From positions 163,241 to 227,240 of the forward strand of contig DATJOJ010000065.1 of the NCBI GenBank assembly GCA_035507035.1: a stretch of DNA of 64,000 nt, written 5' to 3'. The first letter of the stretch is position 1; each line of letters starts with the position of its first letter. The position numbers were made by a program, and so were the translations under genes. This stretch comes from DATJOJ01 sp035507035 (GTDB taxonomy: Bacteria; Acidobacteriota; Terriglobia; Terriglobales; Acidobacteriaceae). Shown here in pieces: positions 52,597 through 61,219 of the stretch. The notes under the pieces are model-generated. The model ran no database searches and was not told the DNA's origin. It was given only the letters and a program-made list of their open reading frames with translations.

Positions 52597-53157
52597 ATGA
52601 GCTGGCTGCAAAATCGCTTTGAAAAGAACTTCCTGATCACGACGGTCGACTACGTTTTCAACTGGGCGAGGAAGTCGGCGCTGTGGCCGATGACGTTTGG
52701 CCTGGCGTGCTGCGCGATCGAGATGATTGCCTCGTCGACGGCGAGATTCGACATTGCGCGGTTCGGCTCGGAAGTGTTTCGTCCCAGCCCGCGGCAGAGC
52801 GATCTGATGATCGTGGCCGGTACGGTCACGCTGAAGATGGCGCCGGTGGTCAAAAGAATTTACGACCAGATGCCCGATCCCAAGTGGGTGATTTCGATGG
52901 GCGCGTGCTCGTCGGTGGGCGGCCCGTTCAATACTTATGCGGTGCTGCAGGGAGTGGACAAGATTGTGCCCACGGATGTGTATGTGATCGGCTGCCCGCC
53001 GCGGCCGGAAAACCTGTTTTATGCGCTGCTGAAGCTGCAGGACAAGATCGATCAGATGACGATCGCCAAGCGGCCGACCGCTGTGAGGCTGGAGCCGAAT
53101 ATGGTGGAGGCATTCAAGCGGCAAGTCATGATCGCGCAAACGCTGGCTCCGAAATAG
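52597..53157 (+). CDS. nuoB: NADH-quinone oxidoreductase subunit B
   Basis: Peripheral-arm subunit of respiratory complex I that carries Fe-S cluster N2 next to the quinone site. It is 186 aa from ATG 52597 (AGAGGA upstream). The ligand cysteines are in GLACCAIEM, GACSSVGGPF and VIGCPPRPE. The N-terminal WLQNRFEKNFLITTVDYVFNWARKSALWPMTFG is typical. No other nuo gene is in the window. A Rieske ferredoxin gene follows after 110 bases. Confidence 0.96.
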   Translation: MSWLQNRFEKNFLITTVDYVFNWARKSALWPMTFGLACCAIEMIASSTARFDIARFGSEVFRPSPRQSDLMIVAGTVTLKMAPVVKRIYDQMPDPKWVISMGACSSVGGPFNTYAVLQGVDKIVPTDVYVIGCPPRPENLFYALLKLQDKIDQMTIAKRPTAVRLEPNMVEAFKRQVMIAQTLAPK

Positions 53158-53267
53158 CCGTCAGGCCTCGGCTATCAGCTTTCAGCATTTGGCACCTGGC
53201 AATTAGCATCTGGTTGTATGGGCTGGTGCAGAAAGACCAGCAAGGACGTGAATCGGCTAAGTGCTAA

Positions 53268-53573
53268 ATGCTGATTAAGCTTACTGCTCAATCCGAACTT
53301 CCTGCTCCCGGCCAAGCCAAAGAATTTCCGTGCGGCGATAAGGTCATCTGCGTGGCGAATGTAAATGGAGCGATCTCTGCGATGGACAATGTTTGCCTGC
53401 ACCGCGGCGGGCCGCTCGGTCAGGGAGTTATTGAAAATGACAAAGTGGTCTGCCCCTGGCACCTCTGGGAATGGGATCCGAAGACCGGCGAAGCAGGTCA
53501 TAATCCAGCGGCAAAGATCGCTGTCTATCCAATCAAGATGGAAAATGGCGATGTGATGGTGGAAGTACCGTAG
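53268..53573 (+). CDS. Rieske-type [2Fe-2S] ferredoxin
   Basis: 101-aa soluble Rieske protein. The cluster ligands are in CLHRGGPLGQG (Cys, His) and CPWHLWEWD (Cys, His), the two standard boxes. It resembles NirD-type or dioxygenase-type small ferredoxins, with the C-terminus VYPIKMENGDVMVEVP. It transfers electrons to an unknown partner. Its position after nuoB does not prove a shared role. Confidence 0.92.
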   Translation: MLIKLTAQSELPAPGQAKEFPCGDKVICVANVNGAISAMDNVCLHRGGPLGQGVIENDKVVCPWHLWEWDPKTGEAGHNPAAKIAVYPIKMENGDVMVEVP

Positions 53574-53707
53574 GCGTGCGTCTCTACCGCGGTGACAGCA
53601 GGTTCCTCGACTCCGATCGTGATCCGCGACGGGATCACGAATCTTCGCTCGAAATGACAACCTAGATAGAAAACCCACCCTGCGACTTTCCGCATCAACC
53701 CGGCGTT

Positions 53708-53920
53708 ATGACTGCTGAACAGATTCGCGAAAGCGAGAAAGACTTCGAGGCCTACGCTGCCGAACAAAACAAGAAGATCACCGATCCGCAATTGAAGTTT
53801 CAGAACAACATCCAGCTTGCCATGGTGAATTTGCTGGGGGAGATTGCAGCGCAATTGGCGGAACTTGCGCAAGAAGGATCCCGCTCGCAGGAGAATCCAT
53901 CAGCGCCTGCGCATTCCTGA
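53708..53920 (+). CDS. Small helical protein of unknown function
   Basis: 70 aa, acidic and Ala/Gln/Glu-rich, with two amphipathic helices (TAEQIRESEKDFEAYAAEQNK and NNIQLAMVNLLGEIAAQLAELAQEG) and a Ser/Pro tail. No family is recognised. Codon use and the absence of a competing frame make it credible. It sits 40 bases before a TTG-start membrane peptide. Confidence 0.5.
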   Translation: MTAEQIRESEKDFEAYAAEQNKKITDPQLKFQNNIQLAMVNLLGEIAAQLAELAQEGSRSQENPSAPAHS

Positions 53921-53960
53921 GTTGAGGCTCTTTCAACCGCCACAGTCTAAAGGAGGAGCG

Positions 53961-54098
53961 TTGCTGGCAGGAAAGCGATGTAGTCCAGTGGTCATTTATG
54001 TCGCGTTGGCGTTCATCGTAATCTCGCTGACATTTTTGTTGGTGAAGCGCGGGCCGGACCGGCGGCCGAATGCAGCACCGCTGCACCAGCCGCAGTAA
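53961..54098 (+). CDS. TTG-start small membrane peptide
   Basis: 45 aa. The start is TTG 53961, directly behind the strong site AAAGGAGGAGCG. No other start fits that ribosome-binding site. One hydrophobic helix (SPVVIYVALAFIVISLTFLLV) is followed by a basic KRGPDRRPN tail, so the N-terminus likely faces the periplasm. Unknown function; single-helix peptides of this kind often modulate membrane complexes. Confidence 0.5.
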   Translation: MLAGKRCSPVVIYVALAFIVISLTFLLVKRGPDRRPNAAPLHQPQ

Positions 54099-54120
54099 CC
54101 GTCCGGAAAAACCGCTTGCA

Positions 54121-55257
54121 TCAGTAGGTAAAGGACTGAATGGCGCCTACTCCCAGGTTGTTGGTGACGTCGACAAAGCCGCTACGATCGCTGGGATGAA
54201 GCGCGATGTGGACGGGGATCACATCGAAGCGGGCCGTGGTGAAATTAAAGCCATTCAGTGATTCCTGGAGATTTCCCTGCGTGTCGTATACGTAGATCGT
54301 GCTCGGACCGGATTCGCTTGAGATCGCCTGGGCCACGAAAAAAAGCTTGTGGATGGGATCGTACTCGACATCGTAAGCGGTGCAGGCCGGCGTCGTACAA
54401 AATGGCAGCGGCTCGTAGGCAATGACCGATCCAGTTTTCAGATCGTAGAATTCCACAGAAGAGTCGCCAAAGGTAGCTGTCACCGCGATATCGTCATCCG
54501 AGTCGACCGCTACGCCCATGTCGATCCCGGAGCCCACGCCGACAAAACTTGTTTGAGTACCGTTTTTGACGTTGAGCAGCGTCAGGGTAGTCGGCCCGAA
54601 GGGTTGGCTGGCATTGGGCAAAACTGCCTGGTTGGTCTTGGTGTCGAATCCGATAATGAAAGGGGTATAGGCAACGTTCAGGGCCGGCCCGAACTGGTTC
54701 TCGGCAACAAACGAGGCACCTCCGTACTCAAACAGGTTGTTCAAGTCGAGAAACTGAAAGGCGTTGATGGGCGTGCCCTGATTGTGACTGGTGGCCCAGA
54801 TCTCCGTCCGCTCGTTGCCCGGCGGAGTCCAGGTGCCGTTGAATTGGTTCGCCGAGACTGGGTTGACCAATTCGTAGGTCGCTTTAAAGTAATCGAGCTT
54901 GAGCGAGTGATCATGTTCGACGAGTCCGACGGAAGAGCCCACGATTCCGCGAGTGACTTCGTCATCTGCGCAAGAACTGCCTTTGCTGAGGATTTTGATA
55001 ATGGCGCCGGTTTTCTGATCGAAGGTTTCGGTGGCATAACCGCAGCCGCTGGTAGAGGATTCGCTTAATAAACCTTCGGTGCCATTCTGATCAACGTCAA
55101 ATCCGAGAATTGTGCCGCCGAATTTAGGAGTTACGATCACGCTGCCGGGGCCAACCGCTGGCCTAGGTTGCGAAAGCTGCGCTGATAACGAAATGGCTGA
55201 ACAGAGGAATAGGAAGTGGATAGCAAGGGTAGTGGGGAAAGAGCTTTTGTTTCTCAT
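54121..55257 (-). CDS. Secreted beta-propeller-like protein
   Basis: 378 aa from ATG 55257. The frame extends to 55350 without a signal-like start. The signal peptide LAIHFLFLCSAISLSAQ is followed by repeated beta-strand patterns (SVIVTPKFGGTILGFDVDQNGTEGLL, IIGFDTKTNQAVLPN, YVYDTQGNLQESLNGF). No metal or catalytic motif was recognised. It resembles other acidobacterial secreted propellers, for example that at 25550. Function is unknown. Confidence 0.72.
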   Translation of the reverse strand: MRNKSSFPTTLAIHFLFLCSAISLSAQLSQPRPAVGPGSVIVTPKFGGTILGFDVDQNGTEGLLSESSTSGCGYATETFDQKTGAIIKILSKGSSCADDEVTRGIVGSSVGLVEHDHSLKLDYFKATYELVNPVSANQFNGTWTPPGNERTEIWATSHNQGTPINAFQFLDLNNLFEYGGASFVAENQFGPALNVAYTPFIIGFDTKTNQAVLPNASQPFGPTTLTLLNVKNGTQTSFVGVGSGIDMGVAVDSDDDIAVTATFGDSSVEFYDLKTGSVIAYEPLPFCTTPACTAYDVEYDPIHKLFFVAQAISSESGPSTIYVYDTQGNLQESLNGFNFTTARFDVIPVHIALHPSDRSGFVDVTNNLGVGAIQSFTY

Positions 55258-55419
55258 GTCGGGACCTATCCTTTCGTGACGCTGAAAGACGTTTCGCACC
55301 CCGCCGCGAAGTGGCGCTATCGTAGGCCAAGAGGCCGATAGTGTTGTCATGAGATTGTCAAAAGATTTAAAAGTTACAGGCTCGGTAAAATTTTAATCGT
55401 CGTACACAAGCGGATTGGA

Positions 55420-55452
55420 CAAAAAATCAACGCCGCCTTGAAGGGCGGCGTT
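55420..55452 (-). terminator. Intrinsic terminator of the FecR/DUF6600-like gene
   Basis: AACGCCGCC (55429-55437) pairs perfectly with GGCGGCGTT (55444-55452) around TTGAAG. On the minus strand it is followed by GATTTTTT, 22 bases after the gene's stop codon. Confidence 0.88.
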
Positions 55453-55474
55453 GTCAGTTTTATTGAGCTCTTGG

Positions 55475-57670
55475 TTATCGATGGCCACCACCGTGGAAGC
55501 CACCACCACCGCCTCCACCGTGGTATCCGCCGCCACCACCGTGATAGCCACCCGAGCTGCCAGCGTGATAGCCGCCTGAGCTCCCGCGATAACCACCGTA
55601 GCCCCCGCCAGAGCTGCGGGACGGCGCGGAGTAACCGCGGTTTGTGGAACCAAACGATCCGCCACGCGGGAAGCTGCCGAATCGAGAGGAGCCGTATTGT
55701 CCGGAGGACGGATAGCCGCCGTAGGCACGAGTTGAGTAGCCGCCGCCCTCGCGGCCGTAGCTTCCCTGCGGCGATGACATCACCCGCCCTGTGGGCCGAG
55801 GAACGCTGTTGTTGAATCCGCCGTGAGTTGCACCATACGGCGCGGCCGAGCCACGGTTGACCGAGCCTTCGGAGGGACGCGGTACGGACCGCGAGTTGTT
55901 GGACATTGACGGCGAATGATTCATCGCCATCTGGCTTTCGCCTCGCGATTGGCCTACCGATGCATTAGGCGGTCTGGGAACATTGCGTCCGCCGAATGCG
56001 CCTTCGTTATTCCGGTTCGCTGCAGAACTAGAAGGACGCGAATTCTGCGTCGGACTCGGCACAGACCGTCCTCCGTTCATGGAGGTACTGCTCGGCCTTC
56101 CTGCGGTGTTACGGGAAGCAGTCTCGTTACCGCGGCTTGCCTGAGCGCTCGACGGCGGAGTCATACGACTGACTGTCGGCCGTGAGAATGCTGACGGGGA
56201 AGGCCTTGCGGCCGGTGCGCCGGCATGGGCTCCGAGTACCGCCGAGCGGCTCGGATTCGCATCCACTCTGCCGAGCGACGATGCACCCTTGAACTGAGCC
56301 GGTGTGACATGGACCGAGTTTCCGCGAACCTGCGTTCCACGCTCCAGGTTGCTTCGCGACATCGCGGTCAGAGCGTTGTGCGAAGTGGCGAAGCGCGGCA
56401 TGCCCACGCCATTTCTTCCATACAGCGGCGTCTGACCGCCGTTGTGGAAGTAGTTGTTCGAGACCCGGTTGATGTTGGTGATCCGCGTGTTCCGGATATT
56501 AATGTTGCGGAAGTAGTACGGACTCGCGTGATACCAGGGGAAGAACGGCTCTCCGAAGCCAAGCGGGCACCAACCGAATCCGGCACCGAAACCAAATCCG
56601 AAGCCAAAGCCAACCCCAAATCCCGGACCGCCCCACCATGCGACCAGCGCAGGGGCATACCACGGACGATAGCCATACGGTCCGGGTGCCCAGCCCCAAC
56701 CGCCGTTCCACCAGACCCAACGGCCATAGTGGAAGGGAGCAAATCCCCAGGGATACGCGTCAACCCAAGTCCAACCCCATGGGCCGATGTAGCTCCATTG
56801 GCCATAGGTATAAGGCGCCCACCCCGGATAGACTGCGGTCGGAGTCCACACCGGACCGTAAGCCGGTGTTTCGTTCCAACTGCCGTACTGATCGAGATCG
56901 TCAGAGCCGACTACACCAGGATTGACGTAGCGGTTGGAGGCCGATTTCTCTTCCCGCTGATCTTGCGACATACACCACTGGTCGAATGAATCCGGTGCTG
57001 GAGCCTGATGAATTTCATGCTGCGGAGAATTTCCGCCTGTAAAGCTGACCTGCTGGCCCGCCGGAATGTGCAACGCGGGCTCGCCCGATTCCGTCGCATC
57101 GCCGGCGCCCTTCCAAACAGTTGCCGAAGTTGAATCGGCGTTGGAATCGACGTCGAAGCGATAATCGCCGGGCTTATCGACAGTAAATGCGATGTTGGGG
57201 GTATCGACCTCGTAAATTTCGCCTTCATTCAAGCGAGCAACATGCAGATTCATCGCGCCCTGATGCAGCGAGAGCTGAATAGCGTTGTCGCTAACGTTGG
57301 TCAGCGTGAGACTGCTCATCGCATCGATTCGGGCGCGCGCCGTGCCGAAGCTGACTTCGGCGCGGGAATCCTTATCGGCCCAAATATTGTCACCGTTGGT
57401 TAAGGGGCGATTGCTGTCGCCCTGCACCCAGTCTCCCGTCCCCTGGGGCTGGACCGAAACCTGGCCGTTCATGTAATTGAGGCGCGCGACGCGGCCGGAA
57501 GGATCCGATGGGCTGGGTTGTTCCGGCACGGTCTGATCTGGCGCGGCCTGGTCTTGCGTGGTCTGATTCTGGACCGGCGGTTCCTGCGGGGCCTGGTCCT
57601 GGGCCCAAGCTGTAAGGGCCAGCACGAAGACGATTAAGAAGCTGTTGTAAGACCTCCTCCACGATTTCAT
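55475..57670 (-). CDS. Secreted FecR-domain / DUF6600-like protein with Gly/His-rich tail
   Basis: 731 aa from ATG 57670 (AAGGAGAG upstream). The signal peptide ends near LALTAWAQ, then a Gln/Pro-rich linker. A FecR-type domain (about residues 60-200; GDNIWADKDSRAEVSFGTARARIDAMSSLTL) is followed by a DUF6600-like zone of aromatic repeats (GPVWTPTAVYPGWAPYTYGQW; GGWGWAPGPYGYRPW). After a Gly-rich hydrophobic core (GFGVGFGFGFGFGAGFG), a long Ser/Asn/Arg-rich low-complexity region ends in repeats of GGYHGGGGG and a His-containing C-terminus. It is likely surface-exposed; function is unknown. Confidence 0.8.
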   Translation of the reverse strand: MKSWRRSYNSFLIVFVLALTAWAQDQAPQEPPVQNQTTQDQAAPDQTVPEQPSPSDPSGRVARLNYMNGQVSVQPQGTGDWVQGDSNRPLTNGDNIWADKDSRAEVSFGTARARIDAMSSLTLTNVSDNAIQLSLHQGAMNLHVARLNEGEIYEVDTPNIAFTVDKPGDYRFDVDSNADSTSATVWKGAGDATESGEPALHIPAGQQVSFTGGNSPQHEIHQAPAPDSFDQWCMSQDQREEKSASNRYVNPGVVGSDDLDQYGSWNETPAYGPVWTPTAVYPGWAPYTYGQWSYIGPWGWTWVDAYPWGFAPFHYGRWVWWNGGWGWAPGPYGYRPWYAPALVAWWGGPGFGVGFGFGFGFGAGFGWCPLGFGEPFFPWYHASPYYFRNINIRNTRITNINRVSNNYFHNGGQTPLYGRNGVGMPRFATSHNALTAMSRSNLERGTQVRGNSVHVTPAQFKGASSLGRVDANPSRSAVLGAHAGAPAARPSPSAFSRPTVSRMTPPSSAQASRGNETASRNTAGRPSSTSMNGGRSVPSPTQNSRPSSSAANRNNEGAFGGRNVPRPPNASVGQSRGESQMAMNHSPSMSNNSRSVPRPSEGSVNRGSAAPYGATHGGFNNSVPRPTGRVMSSPQGSYGREGGGYSTRAYGGYPSSGQYGSSRFGSFPRGGSFGSTNRGYSAPSRSSGGGYGGYRGSSGGYHAGSSGGYHGGGGGYHGGGGGGGFHGGGHR

Positions 57671-57997
57671 TGCAAACTCTCCTTGGGAAAACACTGGCGA
57701 GTGGCCATCGTGTCGTCCCCGGCGCCCACTTCGCGCCGTTTCACTCCTTGACCTGCACCATCTTGCCATCAATCTTATAAACCCCGTTCGGGGGAACGAG
57801 TTGCGCCGTAATCACGGTCATCGATCTGGCCGCAACTATCGTGTAATGAGGTAGTTACGATTGGGTTGACGGGTTTGTAGGCCTCCAAACCAATGTTCAA
57901 TTCCAAACTGGAACCCTCGTAGTGCTAACACCTCCGGGCAGCGGTGTCCCACCATCTGGCTATTGGCTTGGGGCGCGGCTTCTATGACAATAGATGC
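57671..57997. other. Divergent intergenic region between FecR-like and PilZ genes
   Basis: Separates two divergent genes. Its only notable content is a 26-codon minus-strand frame listed separately and weak AT-rich stretches around 57840-57900 that could hold promoters. No repeat or RNA structure stands out. Confidence 0.4.
57741..57821 (-). CDS. Possible 26-aa leader peptide or gene remnant
   Basis: ATG 57821 to a TGA at 57741-57743 encodes 26 residues with the pattern VPPNGVYKIDGKMVQVKE. The sequence reads like the end of a small beta-strand domain and ends 70 bases before the FecR-like start. No clear ribosome-binding site precedes it. It could be a remnant of a longer gene or chance. Confidence 0.22.
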   Translation of the reverse strand: MTVITAQLVPPNGVYKIDGKMVQVKE

Positions 57998-58417
57998 ATG
58001 GTTCCCCCAGCGGGAAGTTCACGAAACCGGGGCAAAGGGAAAGGCGCAGCTGCCTCCGAGGGAGCCAACCCGCAACGTACACGCAACCGTCAAAAGGCGG
58101 TTTTACCGGTGCGGATTTCGGGCGTTGATGTCGACGGCAAAGCCTACACGGAGCTGGTTCATACCTTGGACATTACCGACACGGGTGTTCGTCTCGGCTC
58201 GGTTCGGTGCAATCTGCACGAAGGCAGCGTGCTCACGCTGCAGTATAAGCAGCACAAGGCCGAATTTCGCGTAGCCTGGATCACGAAGCGACCGTGCGGC
58301 AAGGAATTTCAGGTCGGGCTCCAGGCCCTGGTGGAGAGGGATCTTTGGGGTCTAGAAGCGGAGTTTAAAATTAAGGTGGAGCCGACGCCGCCGGTAGCAG
58401 TGCCATCGCCAACATAA
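57998..58417 (+). CDS. PilZ-domain protein
   Basis: 139 aa from ATG 57998. The frame also allows GTG 57944. A basic N-terminus (SSRNRGKGKGAAASEGANPQRTRNRQK) precedes a PilZ-like domain with PVRISG, HTLDITDTGVRLGSV (DxxxxG-type motif), VLTLQYKQHKAEFRVAWI and KEFQVGLQAL. The RxxxR motif is not typical, so c-di-GMP binding is uncertain. It stands alone, with no motility gene nearby. Confidence 0.7.
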   Translation: MVPPAGSSRNRGKGKGAAASEGANPQRTRNRQKAVLPVRISGVDVDGKAYTELVHTLDITDTGVRLGSVRCNLHEGSVLTLQYKQHKAEFRVAWITKRPCGKEFQVGLQALVERDLWGLEAEFKIKVEPTPPVAVPSPT

Positions 58418-58462
58418 TCGACGCCGCATCTCGCGGCTGTACCGCTCCACTCCAATTAATCC

Positions 58463-59260
58463 TTATTCATCGGCGACTGCATTTCGCAGCGTGCCCACAC
58501 CCTCGATGCTGATTTCGATCACATCCCCGGAAACGACAGCTCCCACCCCCTCGGGTGTTCCGGTCGCGATGATGTCGCCAGGGACGAGGGTCATTACATC
58601 GGCGATGTAACGAATAATGACTTCAAGAGGGAAGATGAAATCCCGGGTGGTGCCATGCTGGCGAACGTCGCCGTTCACGCGAGTCTCAACCGTAACACCG
58701 GCCCAAGGATCGACCTCATTGGTCACCAGTGGCCCGACCGGGCAAAACGTATCGAAGCCTTTCCCGCGTGTCCACTGGCTGTCTGACTTTTGAATGTCGC
58801 GGGCAGTGAAGTCATTGAGCGCGGTGTAGCCAAGGATTAAGGGCCGAACGTCAGCGTCCGCGGGCAGTTTGTGGCAAGCGCGTCCCATGACGACGGCCAG
58901 TTCGCCTTCGTAATCAGTGCGCTGGGAAATCTTGGGGCGGAGGATGGTTCCTCCGCTGGGCAGAAGAGACGAGGGCGGCTTGAAGAAAATTAACGGTTCT
59001 TTGGGAACCTCGTTGCCGAGTTCGGCTGCGTGCGCACGATAGTTGCGCCCGACACAGACGATTTTTGAAGGACGCACGGGGACGGCCAGGGTAGCCTCGG
59101 ACAATGCGATCCGCGAGATCGATTTGGTTGGAACATCCTCGAGATCGTCCGCGCCTTCCGGGGGTTTCAACAAGAGGCGCGTAATTACGTCCTGGCTCGC
59201 CATTGACTCGACGAGGCCATACTCGGTCTTTCCGTTTAGTTCGAAGCGGCAATATCTCAT
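58463..59260 (-). CDS. Fumarylacetoacetate hydrolase-family protein
   Basis: 265 aa. It shows IVCVGRNYRAHAAELGN, the metal-binding DYEGELAVVMGR, FTARDIQKSDSQWTRGKGFDTFCPVGP and GDIIATGTPEGVGAV, the signature of FAH-type hydrolases or isomerases acting on diketo acids. The exact reaction is unknown. It follows the DsbD-alpha gene after 4 bases and so is last in the ccdA-tlpA-dsbD group, though it has no obvious link to redox work. Confidence 0.92.
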   Translation of the reverse strand: MRYCRFELNGKTEYGLVESMASQDVITRLLLKPPEGADDLEDVPTKSISRIALSEATLAVPVRPSKIVCVGRNYRAHAAELGNEVPKEPLIFFKPPSSLLPSGGTILRPKISQRTDYEGELAVVMGRACHKLPADADVRPLILGYTALNDFTARDIQKSDSQWTRGKGFDTFCPVGPLVTNEVDPWAGVTVETRVNGDVRQHGTTRDFIFPLEVIIRYIADVMTLVPGDIIATGTPEGVGAVVSGDVIEISIEGVGTLRNAVADE

Positions 59261-59264
59261 TATT

Positions 59265-59819
59265 TTAGTTATGCACGTTTGGACTTTGCGGCGGGTTCTT
59301 TCTGTGTGGTGGAGGCGCTTTAAGCACCTTCACCTCAAACTGCACCGGGAGTTGTTTGGGTGGATAGCAAGCAGCATTGTCACAGGCTTGATATCGCATT
59401 TGGCCGCGGAATTCGTACTTGCCGGGCAAAACGCCGGAAAGAGGCCGAACCGTGACGCCGACAGTGAATCGGCCACTGTAAACGCTGAGCTTTTCGTTTG
59501 GTGCGAAGGGAAAACTCATCTCCTCGCCCGCAGGGTAATTGATTTTTCCAACCGTAATGTCGGTTGGCGGGTCGAGGCGAAGAACGGTGGGAATCATGTA
59601 TTCCGCACTGGGCTTATTGGAATTGATATGGAAGCCCGGGCCAACTTGAAAATCGAGGTTCACAATGTTGGATTTGCCTTTGGAGATGTCGGCAACCCCA
59701 GGTGGAATCAACGTAACGGATGGCAGCTTCCGGCCGCCGAGAGTGTCTTGCGCGAAGACAGACGTGAGCAGAAGCATCACGCAGAGTGCTGTTTTGGTTA
59801 AGGCGATAGAGCGAATCAT
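59265..59819 (-). CDS. DsbD-alpha-like periplasmic thiol domain protein
   Basis: 184 aa with signal peptide (LTKTALCVMLLLTSVFAQ). The Ig-like fold shows FHINSNKPSAEYMIPTVLRL and the Cys pair in CDNAACYPPK, matching the redox-active cysteines of DsbD N-terminal domains. It likely accepts electrons from CcdA and reduces periplasmic thiol partners. Its ATG overlaps the stop of the TlpA-like gene (ATGA). The C-terminus is Pro/Lys-rich. Confidence 0.85.
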   Translation of the reverse strand: MIRSIALTKTALCVMLLLTSVFAQDTLGGRKLPSVTLIPPGVADISKGKSNIVNLDFQVGPGFHINSNKPSAEYMIPTVLRLDPPTDITVGKINYPAGEEMSFPFAPNEKLSVYSGRFTVGVTVRPLSGVLPGKYEFRGQMRYQACDNAACYPPKQLPVQFEVKVLKAPPPHRKNPPQSPNVHN

Positions 59820-60388
59820 TTGGAGGTTTGTGGTGACGCAACGGTCGCGACAATCTTCTTCATGTTTTCTTCGATCTCGCCTTTGCTCTTCAGACCGAAG
59901 ACGCTATCGATAATTTTGCCACTGCGGTCAATGTAGAAAGTCTCGGGCATGAAGGGAATTCCGCCATAGGCCTGGCCCACGGCTTCCTTCCCAACGAGGA
60001 TGGGGTAGTTGACGCCCATCTCTTTGGCGAAATCGGCGATGTCTTTCGGGCTGGCGTCATCCATGGCCACGCCGATCAGTTGCAATCCCTGAGGAGCGTA
60101 CTTCTTCTGCAACTCCACGAACCACGGCATCTCAATTTTGCAAGGCGCGCACCAGGTTGCCCAAAAATTCAGCACCACGGCACGCCCGCGATAATCGGTG
60201 AGCTGAACGGGGTGGCCGTCTAGAGACTGCAAGGTGAAATTGGGAGCGGGGTGATTGACAAGGGCCGCGCTGGCGGCTTCGGTCGGCGTAGGCTTGCGCG
60301 CCATATTGAAGCCAAACACCAACATCAGTGCGACTACCATCGCCACAATAATCAAAACTACGGGATCCCGTTTCACGAAAACTCCCAT
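59816..60388 (-). CDS. TlpA/ResA-type thiol-disulfide oxidoreductase
   Basis: 190 aa with a single N-terminal TM anchor (VVLIIVAMVVALMLVFGF) and a periplasmic thioredoxin fold. The CxxC motif is in NFWATWCAPCKIEMP, followed by PETFYIDRSGKI with the cis-Pro. It probably reduces apo-cytochrome c or other periplasmic thiols with electrons delivered by CcdA. Its ATG shares one base with the ccdA stop (TAATG). Confidence 0.93.
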   Translation of the reverse strand: MGVFVKRDPVVLIIVAMVVALMLVFGFNMARKPTPTEAASAALVNHPAPNFTLQSLDGHPVQLTDYRGRAVVLNFWATWCAPCKIEMPWFVELQKKYAPQGLQLIGVAMDDASPKDIADFAKEMGVNYPILVGKEAVGQAYGGIPFMPETFYIDRSGKIIDSVFGLKSKGEIEENMKKIVATVASPQTSK

Positions 60389-61110
60389 TACAAAGCAAAT
60401 CGATTCAAGAACGACAAGTAGTTCGAGATGATAGTAAAGCGATTGATCACCAGCAAAATACCGAGCGCAATGAGCAACGCGCCGCTCGCCACCTCGACCG
60501 CATGCATATGAGAACGAAAGCGACCGTAAAACTTGAGAAAGCGCTCAAGGCCAAGCGACGTCAGCAAGAATGGTACAGCCAATCCAAGGGAGTAAATAGT
60601 CAGCAGGGCAATCCCTTTGAAAACGGAATCCTGAGCTGCGGCGAAGCCGAGAATAACGGCCAGGATTGGACCGACGCAGGGCGTCCAGCCGAAAGCGAAG
60701 GCGAAGCCTATCAGAAACGCTCCACCCATGGTGCTGCTGCCCTTCACGTTGTGCAGGCGCTTGTCAGCATAAAGCGCATTGATGCGGAAAATTCCTGTCA
60801 AATGAAGGCCGAAAAGAATAATGACAACGCCGGCGACCTGTGCCAGCGTCGATTTGTAGCGGGCGAGGAGCTGCCCGACTTCGGTGGAAAGTGCGCCCAG
60901 CGTGATGAAGACGACGCTAAAACCGAGAATGAAACTCACGGAATTCAGCATTATCTTGCGGAGAAGCTGGGATTCCTGCGATTTGATCTGTTCGACACCG
61001 ACTCCGGAAATCAGGGACACGTAGCCTGGAACCAGCGGCAGTACGCAAGGCGAGAGAAACGACACCAGCCCAGCAAGAAATGCCGCGATCGGAAGAGGAA
61101 GGCTTGTCAT
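60388..61110 (-). CDS. ccdA: Cytochrome c biogenesis protein CcdA
   Basis: 240-aa integral membrane electron carrier with six or so TM helices. It transfers reducing power from cytoplasmic thioredoxin to periplasmic thiol proteins. The two membrane cysteines are in FLSPCVLPLVPGYVSLISG and FGWTPCVGPILAVIL, as expected. It is first in a minus-strand group with a TlpA-like and a DsbD-alpha-like protein, together equivalent to a split DsbD. Confidence 0.95.
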   Translation of the reverse strand: MTSLPLPIAAFLAGLVSFLSPCVLPLVPGYVSLISGVGVEQIKSQESQLLRKIMLNSVSFILGFSVVFITLGALSTEVGQLLARYKSTLAQVAGVVIILFGLHLTGIFRINALYADKRLHNVKGSSTMGGAFLIGFAFAFGWTPCVGPILAVILGFAAAQDSVFKGIALLTIYSLGLAVPFLLTSLGLERFLKFYGRFRSHMHAVEVASGALLIALGILLVINRFTIISNYLSFLNRFAL

Positions 61111-61219
61111 GTGGGAATTATTCTACCTGTTGAATCCTTCGGCCCGCTAATTACTTGATGAGGACTGACATCCTAATGAATTCGACGCAACGCCCGTACG
61201 AAAGTTGCAGGTTTGCAAC

